Shown: positions 1 through 14,400, counted from the stretch's first letter. The stretch is DNA of 60,000 nucleotides from Owenia fusiformis (GCA_903813345.2 CAIIXF020000008.1:29640005-29700004); one strand, 5' to 3'. The notes: generated by a model not told the origin, from the letters alone. Program-made: numbers and translations.

Positions 1-1451
1 ATACATTCCAGTAAATCTATCAACGTACAGGGAGCATGTAAGTTTCCCTTCGAAAATGTTGCATAGATATGTAACAAAAAACCCAGTTAACTGTTATTTA
101 AACTGCGTGTCATCGTGTTATATGTGGATACGTTTTCCAGTATGTTATTCAACTGTATTTTTGTGAATTAATTGTTTTTCTAAAATCTTAAGATGCAAAA
201 AAACGTCGTCCCAGAAATGTATCTTTACTTTTGCCGTAAGGCATAACATATTGTGAAACATTTTTCCTCTTGTCACAAAGAGGATAATGTTTGTTTCGAG
301 GTGTCTTGTGATGAGCGTTTCATGATTAAATGCAAAATCACTGGAGCAGATACCATCAAAAAACATCTGACATTCAACACGTCATATAAAACTACATCGA
401 TCTGGTATTAGTTTTTTTTACAATAATAGAAAAATACGATGTCATATCAGCGCTACAGCAAATCGTGGAGAACAAAATGCTCTCAAGTCGTGGCATGATG
501 GTATATTTTGAACAAAATATAAATTTAAATGATCGATTTTTGAGGACGGTAGTGAATTAGACCATTCAAGGGGTTATATAGAAAGATTCTTTACATGTTG
601 TTCAGGCAATTTTAATTATTCTGAATAGCGGATAGTCATTAATCCTGATAGTGATATATTTAATTTCGTTATTTCATTTCAATTTGATACCCTAGTAACA
701 CGTATAATCTAGCGTTCTTGTTAATCTAATGACTAAAATGCATATACGACCTGAAAACCCGTGTCTAAATCTACAAAATAATGTTTACTTTATTTGGATT
801 AAATAACAATTGATGACACCTCAAAGCATCAACAGGCGGCTTTTTAGCATTATTTTCACTGTTTGCAACGTAAATGTACATGAGATCGGGAGTATGTCTG
901 TATAATCAGCTTACTTTCTCGCTCCCTGTACTATTGAGCAATTTACATTCCTTGTACCCTGTATTGATCAACTTTTGCAACTGTGTACCGTGTACTATGA
1001 CATATCAAATATTTTAAAATTGAAAACGATATTATTTACATTCTTTCTTCAACTATCATATAACTTGGAACATGGACTTCACTATTGCACCACTGAAGTT
1101 CAGCGAATAGCAATATTGACTCACTCCGAGCACCAAACGTATTAACCTTTTGACTAAGCAGTCGAAATACTCAAAAGCGACGTGGTTGAAAGCCAAAAAA
1201 TTCGCGCATGCGCTATCGAGGTAGGGTAGTGTGACTCTGCGCTCTCAGCATGACGCGCGTATTGATACAACTACAGTAAAACCTGTCTGAGTGAATACAC
1301 CTGTCTCAGATAGTGAACACCTTTGTTTAATGAACTGTAGTGAACATCTACTTACAATGAACACATTTTAATGGCTCCATTTGTGTTCACTATATACAGG
1401 TTTGACTGTGCTCTGAGACCATAAGAAATCATAGAAATTCCTGAAACTCAC
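1..1451. other. Sequence downstream of the discoidin gene exons; no convincing gene
   Basis: This should be intron or 3' part of the discoidin-type gene, but I see no exon that continues its second F5/8C domain. The only recognisable structure is a small inverted-repeat element at 1274-1408. Confidence 0.4.
1274..1408. mobile_element. MITE with pogo/Tigger-like inverted ends
   Basis: The left end reads CAGTAAAACCTGT and the right end is the complement of CAGTCAAACCTGT, both typical of pogo/Tigger-type termini. The interior (GTGAACAC/GTGTTCACT motifs) has no coding capacity. Related sequence occurs in TBCE introns near 9826-9990 and 14419-14620. Confidence 0.6.
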
Positions 1452-2919
1452 CAATAAGTCCCTGTTGTTTCATATGCCAAGATACTCCATCAAGACTACG
1501 GATTACGTCATAACTCGTAACCCACTCCGCTGCACCATTAGCGCCCTGTGTTGTCACCGCTCTCACCATGTACACATAAGGAAATGTTATCTGCAATAAT
1601 CATGTTTGAACGTAATTTTAAAAAGATAGTAGCCCGGACAGAATTGTTCAATGATTGAACAATCCTGTCCGGGCTATAGTTAATTTGGATCGGACAATGA
1701 CAAGATGGTTAAGCAAGTCGGCAAAACCGGGGAATCGAGTAAAATGCAAGAAAGAACAAATCAAAACTGAAACTAATCATATTGTAATGTGTAATCTGAA
1801 GACGTATTAGCAAATACTAGATACAAAGGGGAGACCGGGGCAAAACGGGACAAAAAGCACTAGAAACATTATTTAACCAAATTTTGCCTTATCCAACGGA
1901 TTAGAATTTCTAGATTCAGTTGGACTGGATTAATTCATTTGTTTTGCATGATAAAATACTACCTGAATGTATTGTTCCTGGTTCAGGTCGCCGGCCTTCC
2001 AAGCTCCATATATAACCATTGGTGGCAAAAGGGCACTGTTTAAGTGGCCTCTTGTTGGCCCATACACAAAGGAGTCAGACTCGAAGACTGACGACGTGGC
2101 CATAACTGATGTATCCACCAGGTACTCAATGTGTTCTGCATCATCTTGGACACACCCAAGGATCTCAATTCTCATCGAAGGATAACTACCAATGCCAATC
2201 ATTGGCTGGATCCGGACAAATTTTGTCAGTGTTTCAGGGAGGAAATTTACGACTTTCCCATCACTATTGTCGTTTCCAGGAAAATGTCTCGTGTCGCTTT
2301 CCCCAACAACGTCGAACTGTTCACCATCATCACTGAACAAGACTTTGTATTCCACGACCCAAGTTGGCTGCTGATTACACCCTTGTGTAACAACGGCCTG
2401 GACAATTCTTGGCTCGGGGAACTCGACCTGCCACCATTGGTTTTGATTCGCAACCCCTGCCATCCAGCAACCATATTTCATATCAGGAGGGTCATATATT
2501 TGGGCACTGTCAAGGTATGCGTTGTAAGGTCCACTGTAGTAGTAATTGTCATTGTTTACAGTTGATGCGGACAGAGTAACCAAGGGATCATCTCTCACCA
2601 GTGTTGTATTGCAGTTTCCCAAGCGCTCTTCTTTCGTGTAAATGTATCCATAGTCAGACAGAGAGGGAACCACTGGATAGCTTTCGGTTGATTTTAAATA
2701 ACAATTACTAGTGGCGAAATTATAGAAAAAACTTTTACAAGTCACGTACGCTGTGCATGTATCCGCACACTCTTGTAAAGTTCTTACACTATTTGAAATA
2801 TTGTTCGATGGAGCGTCGCCTTTTCTTTTGTAGTAACCGGTTACTTCTGATTCAAACCACTGGCTGTGTACCACTCCTAAGTACAATATTAAAACAAAGA
2901 TTTTCTTGGTTTCCATCAT
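1452..2919 (-). CDS. Secreted PAN/apple + F5/8 type C (discoidin) domain protein, 5' part
   Basis: Two coding exons are visible: 1963-2919 (319 codons, start ATG at 2919) and 1452-1590, joined in frame by a donor after CAG and an acceptor at 1591-1592. The first about 19 residues are a hydrophobic signal peptide ending near VHSQ. Residues about 45-80 form a PAN/apple-like cysteine motif (CADTC, CKSFFYN, CYLKS). Residues about 100-255 are one complete F5/8C domain (QWWQVEFPEP, FVRIQP, final EILGC), and a second F5/8C domain begins at about residue 256 and continues into exon 2. Exon 2 ends in phase 1 at a good donor, and I could not find the next exon in positions 1-1451, so the gene is incomplete here. 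The family is extracellular and binds glycans or lipids; this member's ligand is unknown. Confidence 0.8.
1630..1676. repeat. Near-perfect 47-bp palindrome
   Basis: TAGCCCGGACAG pairs with CTGTCCGGGCTA, and the inner ATTGTTCAAT pairs with ATTGAACAAT, giving a stem of about 22 bp with almost no loop. It lies in the sequence just upstream (minus strand) of exon 2's acceptor. It is probably a tiny foldback element. Confidence 0.6.
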
Positions 2920-3235
2920 TTCAAGTCAGCAGTCATGTAGTGTCGGATGAAAATAAGGTGAGTTCATTGGCCCGTTCTTCTCTTTTAAAGGGCATTCGGA
3001 TAGGTTAGTGTACCACCGCTAGATGTTCGCAGAGTAATTAAGAGATGCCGTCTCTCCGTCTGTATCTACATTCTAGACTAATCACGATCAATAAATATTT
3101 TGACTTTTTCCATTATTTGGTTAGTTTGGAGTCATTGGACTTTTATTTCACATCAAGTATGTGTGTACATGTTATTGGCATGTTAGTAATTTGTTGGACG
3201 GTTGGAGTGATCAGAGAACGTTTACTTCTCCACTA

Positions 3236-3456
3236 CAGTGGCGGATCCAGAAATTAACAAGGGGGAGGGGGTCAAATATTGAATCTGGAAAAAATTTGGG
3301 CCCCTAAAACCAAAATTCTGAAAAATTAAGGCCCATTTTTAATAAATTGGCTCAAAAGGCCTAGAAAGGCCAAATTATGCCCAAAAAGGCTCATTTTTTG
3401 AGGCCCTAAAAAATGTTGGGCCCAGCCCAATGCCCTCCCCTCCGGATCCGCCACTG
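3236..3456. mobile_element. MITE with GTGGCGGATCC termini and CACTA target duplication
   Basis: The left end CAGTGGCGGATCC and right end GGATCCGCCACTG are inverted copies. The element is flanked on both sides by CACTA (3231-3235 and 3457-3461), a direct target-site duplication. The interior is runs of GGCCC/AAAA-rich sequence with no ORF. Confidence 0.75.
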
Positions 3457-3819
3457 CACTAACTTGGATCATAACATAAGCAATATGGGTATGGAACCTC
3501 TATTGTTTGAAAGCTTTATTTCATATCGGACATATTGTAATTATGAATTATCTAATCCAAAATGACTTTTCTTCAGGAAATTGACAGATTTGAATTTGAC
3601 TACTCCACTCCGTGGAGTTGCCGTTTGTCTAGTTCAAGGAATTTCAAAATCAATGATGATGAAGCATTTTCACCAGGGTTATTGATAAAGCTAAGATAAA
3701 TATGTGTTCAAAACAATGAGCCCTTTCCTGCTCTTGAAACGGGATTTCATCGCCAAGGTTATATTCACACCGGAATAACCTGACAACGGTCAACTGTTTA
3801 ATCACTTGGTCCTCATTTC

Positions 3820-4860
3820 ATGGGATTTTATCGTCGCTAATTCGGTGCATGTATTAAGCTCTTGTGATCACGCCCGGTGATCGTACAAAAATGATGGAGG
3901 GGGGGATTAGGCGATTTCTGCAAGAAAACTCAACAAATTTGGAAGATTTATTTTTTCAAGAGAAAACTTACGACTGAATTGCCAAATGAATAGGCACAAT
4001 GCATGGCAAAATATGTTCGATCATCTAGAGTATTTTTTTAACTGATACCCTTCTAAGATACGAGATCTATTAAAAAAGGCACATCATCACCAACGTGCAG
4101 AAGTCAATGTTTTTGCTATAAATTGGGCAACAATGGTCTACACGACCTGTAATAAATAGGTATAAGGGACGTTATTATCACAATACTTATGACATTGCTC
4201 ACTTTTTAGAATTAGTTACCAAGCGTTATACAAAAAATAATCGAAATAAATTAATTTTGGATGGAAGGGGGGTCGGATGGAGGGGGGATCACGTGTATAT
4301 AAGACATGATAAGACATGCTACTTTTAATTTATTCTTATGACTCCAAATTTTCCCATTTTTCATTCTCCAGAGATATAATATCCAGTGTCTTAATGGGGA
4401 AATGAGTTCAGTTTTTTCAAATACAGGAGTTCTTGTGAATTTGTTTCATCGTAAAGATATATAAATCCCCCCTCCATCCGATCCCCCCTCCATCCGATCC
4501 CCCCTCCATCCTAAATAAATTCATTTCGATTATTTTTTGTATAACGCATGGAAACTAACTTTAAAAAGTGAGCAATGTCATTAGTATTGTGATAATAACG
4601 TAAAAATGCATGTTGGTGATGATGCACCTTTTTTAATAGATCTCATATCTTAGAAGGGTATCAGTTCAAAAAAATACTAGATGAAATAACATATTTTGCC
4701 ATGCACTGCGCCTATTCATTTGGCAATTCAGGTGTAAATTTTCTCTTGAAAAAATAAATCGTCCAAATTTTTTGAGTTTTCTTGCAGAAATCGCCTAATC
4801 CCCCCTCCATCATTTTTGTACGATCACCAGGCGTGGTGATAATGATATGAAATCCCATTT
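3820..4860. mobile_element. Large foldback (long inverted-repeat) element
   Basis: The left arm (about 3820-4300) and right arm (about 4450-4860) are imperfect reverse complements over roughly 400 bp. Shared blocks include the GATCGTACAAAAATGATGGAGG end, the CAAGAAAACTC/GAGTTTTCTTG block, the AAAAAGGTGCAT block, and a GGATGGAGGGGGGAT repeat at the inner ends. The loop is about 150 bp. There is no coding capacity. Confidence 0.75.
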
Positions 4861-6679
4861 CGATCAGATTGGATCGTGAACCGCCACAATATAGCGTCTT
4901 CAATATCGTCGTCAATGACAACGGAATCTGAATCCGAGTAATTTAGAAAGACAACGGCATATGGTAATTACAGTGTCCTTTGTCCCGAATCTCATTTTGA
5001 TCGGTCAAATTAAAGACTTATTTGATGGTAGAACAGTATTAACTGTACAATAAGTATAAAGACACTTTGATTGTTTGTTGTTCCAGAGAAATTTAGTCTA
5101 GATGCTCTATTAAACATATAGTTCATGAAAATCTAATTGAAGCTAAGGTTATGTCCGCCATTTGTGACAACGGTATCCGACTTTACCGTTGTCGGGCTAT
5201 TCCGGGATTATTGAACTTTTAAAACGGATGAAGTCAACCTGGGAAGTCAATCATTTCCGCCTGCTGACAGCTCGTGTAAATTAAAAAATCAAACTCATAC
5301 TTGGAACAAATTCCACAAAACAATGGAATTGTAATTTGTTTTTGTAAAGAACATACAACCACAACTCCTATTCATGTTTTAATAGCCAAAAAAGCCATCA
5401 AACGATAGCACTATATTCACCAGCTGATAGGTGTCGCTGTCGTTCTACATTATTCTACAAACGGTATAGCCTGCATCGCAACCTACAAACAAACTGAGAC
5501 TAACATAAAATTGTTTACGGAGACAAATAAATAGTCACTATTTTGAAATAAGCGTCCACTATGAAAAAACAATTGTGACAAACTGATTATGAATCGTAGT
5601 CCTGTCAAAATGCTCAAAAGTTATGACAAAAAATGTCAATGTTTTAATCGAGTGGCCATTTTGAAAAAAAAAATCTTGGGAAGAAGTGCTATGCCCATAA
5701 AGTCATTAGCCCTTTTAATTACGTCTACAGGGACCTTCACCGAGTTACATGTTATAGTATCCGGAAACATGAAGTCTCCAAGCGACTCGATGGGACAAAT
5801 AAGATAGGATATCGAACGATGCCATATCGGTCACAATAAAATCAACGTCAGACTGAGAATGTTGATTCGATTTATGAAATGTCCTTGAAATATGTCGCAT
5901 AGAAGTTTACCTTTAATCAAAAGACTACTGTAAATGTGTTTACAATTACTTTGTCTTAATGGTTTGTATTGAACTACTTTTTGTCACATCCTGTTTAAAT
6001 CCGCTTAACCAATATCTCGTAGTATATCAACTTTCAACTTGGAAAACCTCTAAACTTTTTGTCCTGTTCTGTAAAAGAAAGTCACTTTTGGACAAAAGGT
6101 TGGTAGCTAAATGTTAAAAGTGACGAAAAGAAAATCTGCAAGTTCCCAACACAAGACATTCCCGGGAAGACATTATATGGCTTACTTTAGTACCACTGCT
6201 TGTTCACTTGTAATGTTGTAAAATAAGGAATGTTTTGAGAAAATATGTTTTATTCGGTAGGATTCACAGCTACTCAAACTTGGCTGCTTTTTCTAGTTTG
6301 TACATAAGTGTATGTTATGTAACATTTCGTCTGATCCCTTTGGTCTTCTGAAAATCTGGTCTTGGTAAAAGTTTCCTGGTGTAAAACCATGCCGAATCCT
6401 CTTGTCAAAAATCAATATGCCTTATACTGAGAATAAGCCACGCGTTTTTAGAGAGCTAGTAAGTGAACGTGTAATCTTATGACATCCAGGGATTACTGTT
6501 CCACTCTCAATTGGTTGTCCGGGCATGCAAACATGTATATATAATCAATCTGGAAGGTAAATACTATGCACCTGATAACTAATCCTTATAGAGGACCACC
6601 ACATCACATAGAAGTTCTCTAAAAATGTGTAGCTTGACCTCCTTTTTTGTTGAATAAGAAAATATCAACGCCATATATG
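4861..6679. other. No gene seen
   Basis: AT-rich sequence with only short open frames and no protein-like composition, splice pattern or clear repeat. Confidence 0.4.
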
Positions 6680-6800
6680 CATTCTGATACTCAGACCATC
6701 TCTGCAATGCACAAGAATCATTCTGATACTCAGACCATCTCTGCAATGCACAAGAATGTTCTAGAAGGAAACTGAGAGAAGGCTGTGATATCTCACGATG
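6680..6800. mobile_element. Short MITE of the CATTCTGATACTC family (copy 1)
   Basis: It starts CATTCTGATACTCAG and ends CACGATG, with an internal duplication of its first about 48 bp. The flanks CCATATATG and CCATCTATG look like a 9-bp target duplication with one mismatch. Two further copies lie at 25030-25115 and 26554-26631. Confidence 0.6.
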
Positions 6801-7134
6801 CCATCTATGACCCTGAGGAATAATTGTGACTTTTCACCCATTTGTGCCTTTTCCAAGCAGCAGTCTTAATTTAAGACCATTCTGACACTTAATTAATCAA
6901 AAGCTTTTTGGATCATATAACTTTATTGATACCATACAATTTGTTTAATCACTTGTTTTTTTATTACTTTGGATATTTCAATCTCATGTCACTATTACAC
7001 TCTTTGTTTCAATATGATATACTTGTCAAAATCTGACAATTTTCTACTGCATATGATAAATTAATAATAATAATATTAATAAATCATGGAAATAGTTCAT
7101 CTCTGTCACCATGTCTTGTCCTTGTTCAATGATA

Positions 7135-8430
7135 AACCAGAACAACGGCAACGCCAAAGCGTAGCGAATCCCATCGAACAGAAATGGCTGGCATTTTTAC
7201 AAACGAATAGCAAATATCATAAAACAGCACACCAGAAAGGTCACCATTTTCAAAATGGTTGCTCACTAGCCAAGTTGTCATCAGAAGAAATAATATGCTT
7301 TTATTAGTAGCCACCTCTAAAATTTTTGAAAAATCGCACACGTACTTGTAAAATTACACACATAAAAATGGTGGCCATTTTTCAAAATGGCCGACTACTC
7401 CCCAAAGTTTTATTAGTCAATGTGCCATGCTTAAAGTATTCACATATCAAATATGAACAAAATCGCTCCACTACTTTTCGAGTTATAGTAAAATACGTTA
7501 AAATGGCAGCCATTTTTCAAAATGACCACCGTCTACCAAAAGTGTCATTAGAAATAGACAGTGTGCCATGCTTATAGTATTCACATACCAAATATGAACA
7601 AAATCACTCCACTACTTTTCGAGTTATAGTAAAATACGTTAAAATGGCGGCCATTTTTCAAAAAAAAATTTCAAAATGACCGCCTGCTACCAAAAGTGTC
7701 ATAGGACAGTGTGCCATGCTTATAGTATTCACATACCAAATATGAACAAAATCGCTCCACTACTTTTCGAGTTATAGTAAAATACGTTAAAATGGTGGCC
7801 ATTTTTCAATTTTTTTTTCAAAATGGCCACCTTCTACCAAAAGTGTCATAGGACAGTGTGCCATGCTTATAGTATTCACATACCAAATATGAACAAAATC
7901 GCTCCACTACTTTCGAGTTATAGTAAAATACGTTAAAATGGCGGCCATTTTGAATAATGGCCGCCTTCTACCAAAAGTGTTTTTAGACAGTGTGCAATGC
8001 TTATAGTATTCACATACCAAATATGAACAAAATCGCTCCACTATTTTTTGAGTTATAGCAAAAATCGTAAAATGACGAGTAAAGGCCGCCATTTTTCAAG
8101 ATGGCTGCCACATGCTTCTTTAATATCTACATTTGTAGCATTATTAATGTCCTTTATAATTTTTTTACATTTAAAACATATTGCTATTACAGTTTTACAT
8201 ATTACACCTAAATTACTGTAAAATCGGCACTAAAATGGCCGCCATTTTGAAATGAGCGGCCATTTTGAAAATCAGCTTTCGAGCAGAACTTCTACCTCCA
8301 TAGGGTATATGTGTACAAAATATGAACAAAATCGGGCCAACGGTATTTGAGTTATTGCCCGGACGGACGGACGGACGGACGGAGGCGTTCCCTATATCCC
8401 TCCGAACTTCGTTCGATGGGATAATTAACC
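7135..8430. repeat. Tandem-repeat element with about 150-bp units
   Basis: Between about 7330 and 8090 at least five copies of an about 150-bp unit follow each other. Each has AAATGGCGGCCATTTT followed by TAGTATTCACATACCAAATATGAAC and TTCGAGTTATAGTAAAATACG. The array is bounded on the left by GCGAATCCCATCGAAC (about 7165) and on the right by a GGAC microsatellite (8352-8381) and CGTTCGATGGGATAAT (about 8410), related in inverted orientation, so the whole is one mobile unit. A piece of the same right end appears at 18563-18612. Confidence 0.7.
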
Positions 8431-8485
8431 ATTGTTACAATTTCTTGTTACAATCTGATATAAATTTAGCAATGTCACTATTTTG

Positions 8486-11400
8486 TCACCATTTCACATT
8501 GATTGTGTCCCCCTCTTCTATTGAGAAGAATGATAACTGTCTCTGGTCATTGTCAATATCAATCTCTATGCCTGGCACCTGAAAATAGAAAAGTGGAGGA
8601 TTATGTCACAAAAGTGAAGGATTATGTCATAATAGTGAGAGATTATGTCACAAAAGTCACGGATCATTTCTGAATGGTGAGAGATTATGTAGTGTGATAT
8701 TGGGCCAATAACAGAAGCTCTGTTCAGCCAAAAATTATAAAGTCCATTTTTTCATACTATTACATCATTTAACATGGTTACTAAAAATGATCTCTGAGGT
8801 TTCTATTACTGACCTTCTGGTCAAAAGTAATATGCAACCTGATTGAAAATGAAATTTATTAAAGGCAGAAATCAGCATATTTCACTTTAACTAACCTCTT
8901 GACTTGAATAAGTGAGTGTGATATCTGACGAGTGGATTTTGTACAGTCTTTGAACAAGGGCACGCAGCTTCTGAACTGTCATAGTAGCTAAAACCAAACT
9001 TTTTAACATCAGGCTAAGGTTGGAATAATATATTCAATGTTTTGACATTCTTAAGTATTTCAAATATTCATTTGATGCTGAGTACATGTAGTTTAACTCG
9101 ACATGTTCTGTAATGGACTTGACTATGGGAGGTACAGACATTTTGAGATTTTGAAAGAACTTCTGAAATTTTACATCAAAATAACATTGTTATCCCAAGA
9201 CCCAAACTACATATCAAATTTCTTTTATATTGATACAGTATTTTTGGACTTAGTTCCAAAAAAGTTACTTTTCAAAAACCACTTTCAAACGTAATTCTTA
9301 TCTAATCTAACCAATGAAATGCTGTAGTTACCTGGTAATTTTTTAGATATTGGTTTCCTGTCCGGCACATTAGGGCTATCTATAAACACAGGTATCAAAG
9401 TGGATTTCAAGTTCCTTTCCTTCACTACAAGTTCTGAGTCTTCAGGAGGACCATACGCTATAAAATATAAAAATATATAAATGTAATTGTTTTATTATAT
9501 GAATATTTTTTTATTGCAAGGGGATGAATAATAACATGTCTTAGTCCTTGTGAAATAAACAAAGTTAAACTTAAATTCGTAGTGTATATTTTGATGTATT
9601 GATTATGCAGAATATAACAAGGCATTAATGTGCAAATTGTCATCACCTGTCATTTGTTACAAACGACAGACACCGAATATTACCCACCAAATGCCGAACA
9701 CCATCCACAAAAAGGTTTGAGACTATAACACCCCATGTGGTGGTGACATAAAAACATTTAAATCCAAAATTTATTTTCCAAACACATTCTCAAATTACCT
9801 TTAGAATATAAGTAAAGTAAAACCTGTTTAATCTGAACACTACTAGGATGAACCAAAAGTGTTTGTATTAGCAGGTGTTCACATTTTGAGGTTCAATAAC
9901 AATGCTAATCTATGGCAGATTAAAAAATTTGATCTAAAAAGTGTTCATATAGAGAGGTGCTGTGAGATAACCAGTTGTTGGATGAAAGGAAACTAATTCA
10001 GAAATATTGTAAAGGACTATTCTCGGTTTGGAGAACGAAGTTCATCAATCTAAATGAGCATTATCCCTGCTTCGGACAAATTTGATTTTTTTTACATAAT
10101 ATAGATTTGAATGTCTTCTTTTGAATAGTCATAATTTAATTTGGGTAATATTTCTAGATTTTTCGCAAAAAAATATTAGAGCAGTACACTGATGAGCTTC
10201 TTTCCCCAAATCGAGACTTGTAATTTATTCAACCGGTCAAATTGAGCGTCATCCCTGCTTCAGACCAATTTGTTATTTTTATACCTTGTAGATTTAAATG
10301 TCCTCTTTTGAATATTCATAGTTTAATTTGGGTAATATTTCTATATTTTTTATGAAAAAAATTATTAGCCCTGGAGACTGTTCTCCAAACCGAGAAACCA
10401 AAAATGCCTGAAAATATTGATTGGTTTGTCTATGGCGTTGATATACTTTTGGGTACATTTTTTTGAGACACCCTACATGTATATACAATATCAAAATATA
10501 AAATACGACTAAGACTTCACCAACATGACCTTTACCGATTTTTTCGGCTCAACAGAATAATGTGTGCAAGTAAAGTATGGATCTCCATCCTTTAAACTCA
10601 CCAGAGACAAGGGCAGCATATCTTGGGTGCTCCTGATTGAATTCTTCAGTTGGTTTACATTTACTTGGGTCCTGGTTCCCTCCTGAATGTAACCATATTT
10701 TACCATACATCTTCAGATAGTCAATCTCTGCTCCTTTCCTATCACCATACGTTACCTATAATTCAGAAAGTTACCTCAATGTACAGTATAATACAGAAAG
10801 GTTGCCTGTAATACACAAAGAGTACCTGTAATACATGAAAACCTTAATGTATAATACAGAAAGGTTACTTGTAATACAGAAAGAATGCCTGAAATACAAA
10901 AAGGTTACATGCAATACACAAAAATTACCCTTAATACAGGAGAGTTAAGGTTGTCCCAAAATATATCCAAAGATTATTCACTGAAAATTGCATGGAAAAA
11001 TATCAAGTGATACAGTATTGATAAAGTTTGAAAAAAAAGTTCAATACTTTTGGGACAACCATTGTAATGCCCACCAAGCTTGTGCAAGTCTTACCAGGTG
11101 TACCTCATTGTAAATGCACAATAAGTAATACTTAATAAATGAATCAAAGAAAATACTTACGGTTGATCTATTGAAAACTTTTAGGTTTTCAATTTTGGCA
11201 ACAAACAATTCATACACTGTCTCAGGGTTGAATGTTGACATCAAAGGATTAAACTGAATTTTGATCTCCTCAAGTTTTTGAAGTCTGTTTAGTTCATTTA
11301 TATTACTCCACTGCAAAGAAAAAGAATATCTAAAATCAGTGGAAAGAACATCAGATAGGAACGTCAGATAAATGTACTACTATTCCAATACATTCTGTAG

Positions 11401-14400
11401 AACAAGATAATCAAATAAGCTTCATATTCTAGATAATATCTGTAGAAGGAACTCCCGATTCAATAATTATATGGATTATGGGTTGAGCTTAAATGCTATA
11501 TAAGAATATATAGTAAGAGAAGCTAATACTTCGAAGGTGGGAGAAATACAAAATATGGTCAAGTGTATTTTGGTTCACTCAGAATACAAAGAAAACAACA
11601 CGAATATTTAATCTTAAAATCAGGGGAACTGAATATGTTCTATAGAAGAAATGAGGGAGGGGTTACTATTCCATATATGGCATACAAATACATTGCAGTT
11701 TGTTCCCGTTGTAAACTACAGAAACCAGATTGTCCTCCCCTCTCCTTTTTATTTTGCATTTTAAAGCATGACTTCTATGACTTACCTCTGTTATGTTGTT
11801 TCTGTTGATGTACAGTGATTGTAACCCAGGAAACGCATCAGTTTTATCACTATAGCGACCAGGAAACTTTAAACAGGATATTCCTGTATCGCTCACAATG
11901 AGGGAGTTCAACCTAAAGTATAAGTTTTTCATAATTAACAAGGATTATACATAAGATGTCGCAATAAAAAGATCATTTGAATTTTCAATGATTATAATTT
12001 TGCTAGGAAATTTGGTACAGTCTTCAGAATGTCTAAAACATCAGAAAATTGACTTATTTCCAAGGAGATGCAGGAAATTGAAAGTTCATCAGACATGTAA
12101 TAAAGACCTATTTATAATTTATGGACAATATACCTAAGATTTTATTCTGGGCAATGCCAAAGACCTATCGCTTCATGATTTTTGTATTTTAACACTGAAC
12201 TGAATAAAATCTGCAATCAATCATTATCTTGCACTATTAATCTCAGAACCTTGGTCTCTATTAATTTCTAATATTTCCCTGTCAAACTGTTTGTTTAATA
12301 CACTCTAAATCAGTCTACAATTTGAACAAGGGTTAATTTGAGATCACTAATTTAGATATATTTTAAAAAAACTTACTTTTTTAAATGTCCAAAGTTAAGA
12401 ACATCATCCCAGCTATAGAGTTTATTACCTTCGAGGTTGAGCATCTCGAGATCAGTGAAATATTCAGGGGGAGGAATGGTGATTGTCGTGATAGCATTAA
12501 AGCATGCATGTAGGGAGGAAAGCCTTGGGAACATTGGTACACAGCGGAGAACCTGGAATTATAAATAAAAATAAAATGAACCCAAACCCCTCAATTTTTG
12601 AATATTTACTTTTTATTTTGAAATCTTTATTAGTTATTATTAATTCCACTCTACAATCTAAAAGTTTTGAATGACATTCAGGCATGTTTGAACAATTTAC
12701 AATTAACATAAAGACTACATGTACGTTTACTTTATTCCTTGCTCTTTCTCCCCTTTTTCACTCTATTTTCCATTTTACAAGGTGACTACCATAACATTTT
12801 CAATCATATATTTACACTTACCCTATTCTCTCTAATAAGCGCACAGTGTGTTTTCCAAATTGAAATTTAAAGGGGTAAGATATTGAGAGATTCAAATTAA
12901 CTGTACAAAATTACTGTACAAAAAATATTGCCAAGAATCTTTTTAGTTGTTATCACTAAGGTCTACATACTCTACGGCTCCTGTATTTCTCTGCATTAAA
13001 TATAATCATAAATCGGGATCAACATCTTGTTGCGTAAATAATCGAAACTCAAGTCTAAACTTTGTGTTTTCTCGAGGCCATATTCTACATAAAAGTCACA
13101 TGTGCACTCATTAGAGATAATATGGTACATGCACTTAAAAATAATCATACCTGCTCCCAAGTGTAGTTCATTCGGTTGATGTATAGATGGCGTAATGAGG
13201 TAAACGATGACTGCAAGTTTTCTGGATTTTGACACACCTCAAGGAAGTTTTCACTGAAAATAAGGTACATGACTTGCAATTTTTCCATAATATGATGATA
13301 AAATAGATAAGAACTAAAAACCAGCAAAGGTACATGTGCTATGAAAAACTAAATGTTCTTTGACTAGCATTGAATTTTATTCTCATGCAAAACATTAAGC
13401 TAGGTAAGATGACACTGTAAAATTAAAGTACTTCATAAATCTTATAATCTAGAATAGTTTGGAAAAATATCCATGTATTATTTCTGATTATGCAACTCAC
13501 CTGACATTTAAAGAAGTGAGATGGTGTAACTGAGCGGCTATTTTGGCAACTTCCTCCCAGGATGGAATTAGATTTTTCGAGATATCCAGCTCTCTAATAT
13601 TTGTGAGTAAGTGTGAAAGATCTTGTGTGTCTCTTGTTCCAAAGACATACATATCACGTATTGACACTTCTTTTAATAGATTTAGCTTGCTGAAAACACA
13701 ATTTTTCATTTCAATGGTTTGCCAATTATTCCCAAAAATAATGTGTCAATGAATATTTACTGAAAAATTAACATTACTCATCCAAGTTTATATTTCTTCA
13801 AGAGTGAGACAAATCTATGCAAATTCTTGAATTTGTATTGATCTACAAAAAAATTTCAGCAAAATTTACAAATATTCTAAAATTATGAAATACGTCCCCC
13901 AGTTTTCTGCAAGTTAAGATTGTGAGCTTTGTGGTATCATGTCAAACTACACATTTGTGATTACAAAACTCTAATTCAAATGGCCGCCATTTTGTTCACT
14001 TCATCATTTGAATCGTGATAAATTTCAAAACTCACAAGAAATGATTGAGATATCGTTTGAATATTTTGGACTGTTTATTTTGAATTCATAGTCGGTTATA
14101 ATTTCAGAAAATAACAACATTTCAACATTTTCATTGTTTGAAAATTTTGAGTTTCTATCCTCCTTGACATGTATTTATAACACATTTATTTTTTTAAATA
14201 ATACTGTAGTTTGACATGATGTCACAAACATCTCTTCAAAATTACTTCTAAATAACAACAAAGCCAATATGATTTTTCTTATTATCAACAATCAATATTA
14301 CTTCATAAACATTTTAATAAAATATATAATAAAACACATTTTTGTAAACATACTCTACCTACCTATGTTTTTATTTAACTCTGATTGGCTAATGTGCTAA

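Noticed and set aside
7086-8582. Several open frames on both strands through the AAATGGCGGCC repeat
   Set aside because: They are read-through of a non-coding tandem array with near-identical peptide repeats in all frames; no domain or splice logic.
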